Shown: positions 1 to 5,397 of the stretch, one piece after another
Numbering within the stretch: the stretch's first letter is position 1
Layout of the letters: each line of letters begins with the position of its first letter
Origin: Thermoplasmata archaeon
GTDB lineage: Archaea > Thermoplasmatota > Thermoplasmata > Sysuiplasmatales > Sysuiplasmataceae
Length of the DNA: 5,805 nt
NCBI GenBank assembly: GCA_021796175.1
Contig: JAJYOM010000105.1
Coordinates: 1-5,805 of the forward strand
Reading direction: 5' to 3'
Made by a program: the position numbers and the translations under genes
The notes under the pieces: model-generated
Seen by the model: the letters and a program-made list of their open reading frames with translations, nothing else
What the model was told of the DNA's origin: nothing
Database searches by the model: none

Positions 1-1
1 T

Positions 2-61
2 CAAAGGAAGGGGGAGGCAGTGCGTGTCAGGCATCTGAGGAAGGAGGAAGCTGGCGGATAA
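2..61 (+). CDS. possible C-terminal tail of an upstream gene (partial)
   Basis: One forward frame is open from the left edge to a TAA at 59-61. It reads QRKGEAVRVRHLRKEEAGG, a basic and charged tail whose third codon positions are mostly G or C, like the neighbouring genes. The gene would start outside the window and end about 80 bp before radA. Nineteen codons are too few to name a family, and the other frames are also open for part of this stretch (one runs to a TGA at 100-102). The call rests on composition and on the otherwise unexplained space before the radA promoter. Confidence 0.3.
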   Translation, partial: QRKGEAVRVRHLRKEEAGG

Positions 62-106
62 GCCATCACCATATGGCACTGTTTTCGGTCCACTCCCCCT
101 GACACG

Positions 107-116
107 TATTTAAATA
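107..116 (+). promoter_or_regulatory. TATA box of radA
   Basis: An isolated A/T stretch, TATTTAAATA, sits in otherwise mixed sequence. Archaeal TATA boxes are centred about 26 nt before the transcription start, which places the start near 138-140. That coincides with the ATG at 140, so the transcript would be leaderless. The in-frame ATG at 125 would lie upstream of the predicted transcript. Confidence 0.65.
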
Positions 117-139
117 AACGCAAAATGGTAGTGAAATTA

Positions 140-1105
140 ATGTCAGGCTCAAAGACAGTCCAAGTCAAGGAGAAGAAGCTTGAGGAAATAAGCGGCATAG
201 GGCCGGCTACTGCAGAGAAGCTCAGGGAGGCTGGTTACACAGATCTAATGACTATTGCAATAGAATCACCCAGGAATCTCGCTGAGATTTGCGAGATTGG
301 CGAGTCCACTGCTGCAAAGATAATAAACTCGGCCAAGGAGGCAGTGGACATTGGTGGCTTCGAGACAGGCGATGAAATACTGGAGCGCAGGAGAACGATA
401 GGGAAGCTCACAACTGGTTCCAAGGCTCTCGATGAACTCATAGGTGGCGGACTGGAGACGCAGGCAATAACAGAGGTTTATGGTGAGTTCGGAAGCGGCA
501 AGACTCAGCTCTGCCACCAGGCGGCGGTGAATGCAACCGTACCCGAGGACAGGGGAGGGTTCAACGGAGAAGTGGTGATGATAGACACTGAGAATACCTT
601 CAGGCCCGAAAGGATTGCACAAATGTCATCTGCAGCCGGACTGGATCCTGTTGAAACATTAAAGAGAATTCATGTTGCAAGGGCCTATAATTCGGCGCAT
701 CAGATGCTCCTGGTTGAAAAGGCAGCCGAACTTGCAAAGGAGAAACCTGTAAGACTGCTGATTGTAGACTCATTGACTGCCCATTTCAGGGCAGAGTATG
801 TTGGCCGCGGCACCCTGGCAGAGAGGCAGCAGGCACTCAACACTCATATGCATGCCCTTCTGAGGTTCGGCGATCTGCACAATGCGGTCATACTTTGCAC
901 AAACCAGGTTGCAGCAAAACCGGATGCGTTTTTTGGCGATCCTACAAGGCCGATAGGCGGTCACATAGTTGGACACACTGCAACCTACAGGATATACCTC
1001 AGAAAGAGCAAGGCGGGAAAGAGGATCGCCAGACTTGTCGACTCTCCGAGCCTGCCTGAAGCAGAATGCGTGATCACTGTCAACGAGGATGGCATAAGGG
1101 ACTGA
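140..1105 (+). CDS. radA: DNA repair and recombination protein RadA
   Basis: RadA is the archaeal RecA/Rad51-family recombinase. It forms ATP-dependent filaments on single-stranded DNA and catalyses strand exchange in double-strand break repair. Counting from the ATG at 140 (321 aa, normal for archaeal RadA), the N-terminal DNA-binding domain has two helix-hairpin-helix-like units (SGIGPATAEKL 18-28 and CEIGESTAAKI 51-61). The linker then carries FETG (74-77) at the place of the FxxA subunit-interface motif. The ATPase core shows Walker A GEFGSGKT (115-122), the conserved DTENTFRPERI block (about 149-159), Walker B LLIVD (206-210), the glycine-rich L2 DNA-binding loop (about 266-282) and the C-terminal ATP-cap segment DSPSLPE (from 301). 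There is no intein. The longer start at 125 adds five residues (MVVKL), but neither ATG has a Shine-Dalgarno and the TATA box spacing fits 140. trmG10 follows after 23 bp and is probably co-transcribed. Confidence 0.97.
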   Translation: MSGSKTVQVKEKKLEEISGIGPATAEKLREAGYTDLMTIAIESPRNLAEICEIGESTAAKIINSAKEAVDIGGFETGDEILERRRTIGKLTTGSKALDELIGGGLETQAITEVYGEFGSGKTQLCHQAAVNATVPEDRGGFNGEVVMIDTENTFRPERIAQMSSAAGLDPVETLKRIHVARAYNSAHQMLLVEKAAELAKEKPVRLLIVDSLTAHFRAEYVGRGTLAERQQALNTHMHALLRFGDLHNAVILCTNQVAAKPDAFFGDPTRPIGGHIVGHTATYRIYLRKSKAGKRIARLVDSPSLPEAECVITVNEDGIRD

Positions 1106-1128
1106 GCGGCTCTTAAGCCAGACGCGCA

Positions 1129-2166
1129 ATGACTGCCGGCACGGAATATCTATTCGAACAGTCCCTTGAACATCCGCTGTTCCCGTACATGGAACTTGCA
1201 GCCGTAAGCAGAAGGTTTGGCGACAGCTGCGAGAGACTGTCCAGCTGGCTCTCATCCGTAAACACAGACAGGACTGAAGAAGAGATGCAGGCATATTCCA
1301 GCGTGCTCGCGTTTACCTTCACAATCTCCAGACTGGAGGGAAGATATGCTTCATGGAAGGAACTCAGGGAGGGAGTCAGCTCCCTTAGCCGGGGGCTCTC
1401 GGGTAAGACGGCCTGCGTCAGGGTGGCGTCCAGGGAAGCGGGTGAGAAGGGAAGGCGGCTTGCGGCAGAGAAGGAACTAGGAAAGAGCGTGGCCGAGCAC
1501 TGTGCAATCAGGCTTGAAAATCCCGATATTGAGATAAGGGTGCTTGTCTCCAACAGTAATTATTACCTTACCACCAAGGTGGCCGAAGTTGACAGAAAGT
1601 CACTGGACTCGCGGCAGGTAAAATACAGGGCATTCTTCTCCCCGATATCACTTTCCCCAAGATACGCCCGTGGACTGCTGAACCTGTGCGGTGTGGGCAA
1701 GGGAAAGAGGGTTCTGGATCCGTTCTGTGGAACAGGCGGCATACTGATGGAAGCTGTGTTGCTCGGAGCTTCCACTGTTGGAAGCGACATAGACCCACGA
1801 ATGGTCGAGGGGACCCGTCGCAATTTCCTACAGCTGGGCATGAAAGAAGGATGGGAACTGCAACGTATGGATGTGGGGGATATAGAAAGGCTGGGAGAAT
1901 TCGACTCTGTGGTAACAGATCCACCATACGGCCGTTCATCGTTTGCCAACAGGGAAGATACAGGGAGACTCCAGTCAAGGGCAATCATGAGTGCATACAA
2001 ATCCCTGAAAGAGGGCGGTACCCTTGGCATTGTGGTGCCTGATACCGGGCGTCTCCCGCACGTCGATGGACTTGTTCTTGAGACGCATCTGACACAGAGA
2101 GTGCACAGATCACTTGTTCGCAACTATCTCGTCTACAGAAAGGAGGGCAAGAGGTTTCAGCTGTAG
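1129..2166 (+). CDS. trmG10: tRNA (guanine-10-N2)-methyltransferase, THUMP/Trm11 family
   Basis: This 345-residue protein matches archaeal TrmG10, which transfers one or two methyl groups from S-adenosylmethionine to N2 of guanosine 10 in tRNA. The N-terminus (EYLFEQSLEHPLFPYMELAAV, from residue 6, is the family's opening pattern) leads into a THUMP-like RNA-binding region at about 50-155. The Rossmann methyltransferase domain begins near 168. It shows the motif X-like segment SPISLSPRYARGLLNL (171-186), motif I VLDPFCGTGG (195-204) for SAM binding, acidic residues SDID (219-222) for the ribose, and the catalytic motif IV TDPPYG (263-268), typical of N2-guanine methyltransferases. The family assignment is firm; the exact target base is inferred from the family. 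The ATG follows radA by 23 bp without an obvious Shine-Dalgarno, so it may depend on the radA transcript. Its last 10 bp overlap the end of the opposing protease gene. Confidence 0.9.
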   Translation: MTAGTEYLFEQSLEHPLFPYMELAAVSRRFGDSCERLSSWLSSVNTDRTEEEMQAYSSVLAFTFTISRLEGRYASWKELREGVSSLSRGLSGKTACVRVASREAGEKGRRLAAEKELGKSVAEHCAIRLENPDIEIRVLVSNSNYYLTTKVAEVDRKSLDSRQVKYRAFFSPISLSPRYARGLLNLCGVGKGKRVLDPFCGTGGILMEAVLLGASTVGSDIDPRMVEGTRRNFLQLGMKEGWELQRMDVGDIERLGEFDSVVTDPPYGRSSFANREDTGRLQSRAIMSAYKSLKEGGTLGIVVPDTGRLPHVDGLVLETHLTQRVHRSLVRNYLVYRKEGKRFQL

Positions 2167-3611
2167 GTCACATCTACCTTCAGCGTGTTGGAAATCTTGT
2201 CACTTATTCCCTGAATATTCAAAATATAAGAACCGGGGGTTGTGCCCGAAACAGCTGCCACTTTTACGAGTACAGTGGCGTTAGCGCCGACACCAATATC
2301 CAGTACGACAGATGGTAAAAATGGCGGGCCGCTGCCCAAACTCCCAAATGTGGCTACAAAGCCATTGGTCTGAACCTGTGTTATATTCACACTCTCCTGA
2401 ATGTTTCCCGTGTTTTCAACAGTTAGGTTCAGGTACTGTACAGGAGAGGTGTTGAGTATCAGTATTGACGAAGGGGACGCGCTCATTGAGAAGCTGCTGC
2501 TGGTGGGTATTGTCGTGACTGGGATAGGAGTGACTGAAACAAGGAACATCGCCATTGCGACTGCGCCAAGCATTTTCCTGTCCACCTTGAGCCTGGAAAT
2601 GTCATTCAGCGGCGGTGGATGTCTTACGCCCATGAACAATGCCAGGATAGCATAGAATATCCAGATATCGGAAACGAAGCCGAGGAGGACCATCGCAAGT
2701 ATTGCCGCCCAACCGAGATACTTCGAATAATCTCCCAGCAGGGCTCTGGACACGTGGCCACCGTCGAGCTGGCCCGCAGGCAGAAGGTTCATCGCAGTTA
2801 CAAAGAAACCTACCCATGCGGCGAAGGCGGTTGGAAACAGGCTGGCATCAGATGGAAACTGGAAGAGCGACAGTAGCACCTGATAGAGGTAAGGTGCGAG
2901 GTACACCGTCGTATTGGGAGTAAGGGGGAGAGGCGCGACAGGATTCAGCTTTGTGAGGTATAAACCTGCTATCGCGACGGGTATTGTGACAAGGAACCCG
3001 ACGATCGGACCCGCAATACCTATCTCAAGCAGTGCCTTCCTGTTCGGAAACGGATCCCTTATGGAGATAAATGCACCAAATGTGCCGAATGGAGGAATCG
3101 AGGGAAGAAAGAATGGAAGGGATGCATTCACACCGAACCTTCTTGCAACCACGAAATGTCCCATTTCGTGAAGTCCGAGTATGAGCATCAGGGGCACAAC
3201 AAAGTAGACTATACCGTTCAGGAAATTGCTCAGCGTGAATAAATTGGATATTCTGAAATAGCCCGCCCAGAGAATCGCGCCTGTCACAGTGGTGGTGACA
3301 AGTGTCACCGCCAGAAGGATGATATTTACAAGGTTCCCCTTTTTTCCCAAGGGCTTCCTCTTGCTGATTGTGATTGTGTATTCTCCACCCCTCTTCTGGA
3401 GGAATGGGATATAGTTCTGCGGAACAAGAGCTGTCCTTACACTGTCGAAGTTCGCCTCGAGCGTTGAAGGACTGCAGTCTACAAAGAATACAATAGCGTC
3501 GTAAGTTACTCTTATGTCGTATATCTCAAACTGCCTGCCTATTACCGTCCTGAGCCTTTCCACCTCGGTGCCCAGTGAAGAAGAGGCGGCACCGCTTACT
3601 CCGTAGTCCAC
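2157..3611 (-). CDS. site-2 protease family membrane metalloprotease (M50, EGY1-like) with C-terminal extracytoplasmic domain
   Basis: This is a 484-residue zinc intramembrane protease. Residues 1-90 form a soluble domain resembling the segment that precedes the membrane part in plant EGY1-type proteases, ending in basic residues (KRKPLGKKG, 84-92) that suggest a cytoplasmic N-terminus. About seven hydrophobic segments follow, roughly 94-117, 131-157, 195-217, 232-250, 257-279, 298-322 and 346-367. The second carries the zinc motif HEMGH (148-152). The third zinc ligand is in NLLPAGQLDGG (275-285; D283). FGAFISIRDPFPNR (about 178-191) and AGPIVG (200-205) are also family signatures. Residues 370-484 are Ser/Thr/Asn-rich and beta-like, with LNLTVENTGNIQESVNIT (394-411) resembling CARDB/NEW3-type sandwich domains, and should lie outside the membrane. 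The start is GTG; a TATA box centred about 26 nt upstream predicts a leaderless transcript. The substrate is unknown and no sigma or anti-sigma partner is nearby. The tail overlaps trmG10 by 10 bp. Confidence 0.92.
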   Translation of the reverse strand: MDYGVSGAASSSLGTEVERLRTVIGRQFEIYDIRVTYDAIVFFVDCSPSTLEANFDSVRTALVPQNYIPFLQKRGGEYTITISKRKPLGKKGNLVNIILLAVTLVTTTVTGAILWAGYFRISNLFTLSNFLNGIVYFVVPLMLILGLHEMGHFVVARRFGVNASLPFFLPSIPPFGTFGAFISIRDPFPNRKALLEIGIAGPIVGFLVTIPVAIAGLYLTKLNPVAPLPLTPNTTVYLAPYLYQVLLSLFQFPSDASLFPTAFAAWVGFFVTAMNLLPAGQLDGGHVSRALLGDYSKYLGWAAILAMVLLGFVSDIWIFYAILALFMGVRHPPPLNDISRLKVDRKMLGAVAMAMFLVSVTPIPVTTIPTSSSFSMSASPSSILILNTSPVQYLNLTVENTGNIQESVNITQVQTNGFVATFGSLGSGPPFLPSVVLDIGVGANATVLVKVAAVSGTTPGSYILNIQGISDKISNTLKVDVTYS

Positions 3612-3633
3612 GCGGAAACAAGCAAACCACGGG

Positions 3634-3640
3634 TTAATAA
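3634..3640 (-). promoter_or_regulatory. TATA box of the site-2 protease gene
   Basis: Read on the minus strand this is TTATTAA, flanked by CC on both sides. Its centre at 3637 is 26 nt upstream of the GTG at 3611, the canonical archaeal distance to a transcription start. It therefore supports a leaderless mRNA beginning at the GTG. No Shine-Dalgarno precedes the GTG; the sequence just upstream is T/C-rich. Confidence 0.6.
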
Positions 3641-3755
3641 GGATTATGCAGGATGAATATGAGAAAACAGGCGGGAAATGCGCCGATACAGGCCCTGCAG
3701 ATGTTAAACTTTACGACATGGACGTTCCCACTTTGCCAAACCGGACACAATTAAC

Positions 3756-3763
3756 TAATTAAA
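3756..3763 (+). promoter_or_regulatory. TATA box of the ubiA-GGGPS operon
   Basis: TAATTAAA lies inside a longer A/T run (3749-3763). With archaeal spacing it predicts transcription from about 3785-3787, giving a leader of about 5-7 nt before the ATG at 3792. There is no Shine-Dalgarno in that space, so ubiA should be translated as a leaderless or near-leaderless message. The exact box within the A/T run is uncertain by a few bases. Confidence 0.55.
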
Positions 3764-3791
3764 CAGGTTAGCTGAATTCAGGCCGTTACAG

Positions 3792-4643
3792 ATGGAGCAG
3801 CAAAGCGTGCACACGGTAGGGATTGCCAGCTATCTCAGGCTTATAAGATACAGGAACTGCATAATGTCCGGGATAGCGGCCCTCCTTGGAGCACTGGTGG
3901 TCACAGGAAGAAATGCACCTGCTCACTGGTTGGCTATAATCTCTGCTATGCTTGTCGTATTCCTTTTCACGGGAGCGGGCAATTCGCTGAATGACTACCT
4001 TGACGCCGAAATAGACAGGACTGCGCATCCGGAGAGGCCGGTGCCTTCCGGCCTTATTGCGAGGAGCAAGGCAAGACAGGTGTCCGTGGTTCTATTTGCT
4101 CTTTCGGTCCTTGTATCCATTTTGATTGGAATATTATCAATTGCGATCGTGCTGCTGTCGCTCGTCCTGATGGTATCATATGAACTGAGATTCAAGAAGT
4201 CTGGTTTCTCCGGGAATCTGATAATTGCATGGCTGACCGCGTCCCTCTTCCTTTACGGAGCTGTGGCTGTTGGTGCAGCAATACCGATATGGGCCCTCTT
4301 TCTGACATCCTTCCTCGCCACACTGGGGCGTGAGATAATCAAGGATGTTGAGGACGTGGAATCGGACAGAGGCGTCAGGAAGACACTTCCAATGCTCATT
4401 GGGAAGAACGGATCGATGTCTGCTTCCTCTCTTTTCCTTGCGGGAGCGATAGCGGTGAGCCCGTTTCCCTACCTCCTGCATCAGTTTGGCTATCTCTTCC
4501 TGATCGTTGTCGCCTTTGCGGATGTGATATTCATCTACACTGCTGCTTTGCAGTGGAGGAGCGCATCCGCGGCGCAGAGCGTTGCAAAGATGGCCATGTA
4601 TGTTGCTCTTCTTGCATTCCTTGTCGGAGCACTGGAGGGCTGA
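3792..4643 (+). CDS. ubiA: digeranylgeranylglyceryl phosphate synthase (UbiA prenyltransferase family)
   Basis: This is a 283-residue integral membrane prenyltransferase. The enzyme attaches a second geranylgeranyl group to geranylgeranylglyceryl phosphate, giving 2,3-digeranylgeranylglyceryl phosphate, the second ether-bond step of archaeal lipid synthesis. It has eight or nine hydrophobic segments between residues 22 and 281. The two Mg-diphosphate-binding aspartate motifs of UbiA enzymes sit in the expected cytoplasmic loops: NDYLDAEID (67-75), followed by RTAHPERPVPSG (76-87), and DVEDVESD (185-192), preceded by GREIIK. Length and the YLRLIRYRNCIMSG opening (14-27) fit the archaeal lipid subfamily. 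Other UbiA enzymes make quinones or haem O, but direct coupling to GGGP synthase, the preceding enzyme in the pathway, strongly favours this role. Its stop is 2 bp before the next start, and its final codons supply that gene's ribosome binding site. Confidence 0.93.
   Translation: MEQQSVHTVGIASYLRLIRYRNCIMSGIAALLGALVVTGRNAPAHWLAIISAMLVVFLFTGAGNSLNDYLDAEIDRTAHPERPVPSGLIARSKARQVSVVLFALSVLVSILIGILSIAIVLLSLVLMVSYELRFKKSGFSGNLIIAWLTASLFLYGAVAVGAAIPIWALFLTSFLATLGREIIKDVEDVESDRGVRKTLPMLIGKNGSMSASSLFLAGAIAVSPFPYLLHQFGYLFLIVVAFADVIFIYTAALQWRSASAAQSVAKMAMYVALLAFLVGALEG
4634..4639 (+). promoter_or_regulatory. ribosome binding site of GGGP synthase
   Basis: GGAGGG overlaps the last codons of ubiA and ends 6 nt before a TTG at 4646. 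This strong match to the anti-Shine-Dalgarno at ideal spacing decides the start of the next gene and suggests translational coupling. It is the clearest Shine-Dalgarno in front of any gene whose start lies in the window. Confidence 0.8.
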
Positions 4644-4645
4644 AA

Positions 4646-5395
4646 TTGGGTAAAGTTCTGGATTACATCAACGAAGCAGTCAGAAAGAATGCTGTGCATA
4701 TGACGCTGATCGATCCTGACAAGCAGGATCCGGAAGAAGCCGGTAGAATTTCGAAAGAGGCGCAGCATTTCGGTTCATCCGCCATAATGGTCGGAGGATC
4801 GACCGGTGTGGATCTGGAGCTCACTGACAGGACAGTGCGGAGAATCAAGTCGAATGTAAGCATCCCTGTAATATCATTTCCATCAAGCTCGGGAGGGCTG
4901 AGCCCCGGATTCGACGCGGTATACTTCCTGTCGATGCTAAATTCAACAAATCCGAGGCATATAACAGGCGAGCAGGCGTATGCCTCCACACTAGTAAAGG
5001 AATTCGGTATCGAGCCCATTGGTATGGGGTATATTGTTATTGAACCGGGCATGAAAGTCGCAGAGGTAGGAGAAGCGGACATTATCGGCCGGAAGGAAAT
5101 AAGAAGAGCGGTAGGTTATGCACTAGCGGCGGAGTATTTTGGTATGAAACTGGTTTATCTCGAGGCTGGAAGCGGTGCAAACAAGCCTGTTCCGCCGGAT
5201 ATGATTATAGAGGTAAGGAAGCAGATTTCCGTACCACTTATTGTCGGTGGAGGTATAAGGGATGCGGACGCCGCATCTCTAGCTGTAAGATCTGGTGCAG
5301 ATATAGTGGTAACCGGTACGGTCGTGGAAAGGAATGGCGGACTCAACCGGTTGAAAGAGATAATCGGAACGATAAAGAAGGTTCGTCCGGGGTAA
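4646..5395 (+). CDS. geranylgeranylglyceryl phosphate synthase (GGGPS/PcrB family)
   Basis: The enzyme joins sn-glycerol-1-phosphate to geranylgeranyl diphosphate, the first committed step of archaeal ether lipids. It is a TIM-barrel protein. From the TTG start (249 aa, usual for the family) the visible signatures are LIDPDK (21-26, Mg/substrate site), VGGSTG (49-54), SFPSSSGGLSPGFDAVYFLS (77-96), GYIVIEPG (128-135), YLEAGSGA (171-178), VGGGIRD (200-206) and VVTGTVVE (221-228). The last three are phosphate-binding loops for glycerol-1-phosphate. The frame stays open upstream to an ATG at 4553 inside ubiA, but that would add 31 residues unlike the family (with a cluster of cysteines) encoded over ubiA. 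The TTG at 4646 has a perfect Shine-Dalgarno and sits 2 bp after the ubiA stop, so I choose it. Downstream, pdxT converges with 2 bp between stops. Confidence 0.95.
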   Translation: MGKVLDYINEAVRKNAVHMTLIDPDKQDPEEAGRISKEAQHFGSSAIMVGGSTGVDLELTDRTVRRIKSNVSIPVISFPSSSGGLSPGFDAVYFLSMLNSTNPRHITGEQAYASTLVKEFGIEPIGMGYIVIEPGMKVAEVGEADIIGRKEIRRAVGYALAAEYFGMKLVYLEAGSGANKPVPPDMIIEVRKQISVPLIVGGGIRDADAASLAVRSGADIVVTGTVVERNGGLNRLKEIIGTIKKVRPG

Positions 5396-5397
5396 AA

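Larger units (their letters stand above)
3612..3791. promoter_or_regulatory. divergent intergenic promoter region
   Basis: This 180-bp gap separates the leftward protease gene from the rightward lipid genes. It holds a TATA box near each end, about 115-120 bp apart. The middle (3641-3748) is of mixed composition, with no convincing operator palindrome; the best I see is a 4-bp stem GGCG/CGCC at 3670-3673 and 3681-3684. A 38-codon forward frame (3646-3762) occupies much of it, but it lacks a correctly placed promoter and runs into the ubiA TATA box, so I do not annotate it as a gene. Confidence 0.6.

Noticed and set aside
62..85. Inverted repeat GCCAT/ATGGC followed by TTTT, a possible terminator for the upstream gene
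   Set aside because: The stem is only 5 bp and the T-run is four bases and offset by 4 nt. This is too weak to call.
1..198. 65-codon minus-strand frame over the radA start
   Set aside because: It overlaps the radA promoter and coding start, has no recognisable motif, and ends exactly at the window edge by chance.
1108..1119. Small hairpin GGCT-CTTA-AGCC between radA and trmG10
   Set aside because: A 4-bp stem without a T-tract is expected by chance, and the 23-bp gap suggests co-transcription.
1563..2123. Long open frame on the minus strand opposite trmG10
   Set aside because: It is a shadow of a conserved methyltransferase. Its translation is Ser/Pro/Arg-rich with no domain character and no promoter.
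3339..3345. In-frame A AAA AAG slippery heptamer on the minus strand in the protease gene (codons 89-91), with a long open -1 frame after it
   Set aside because: It encodes Lys-Lys in the basic patch before the first membrane segment, where such codons are expected. The zero frame encodes the complete, conserved protease, the -1 product has no protein-like character, and I see no obvious stimulating structure.
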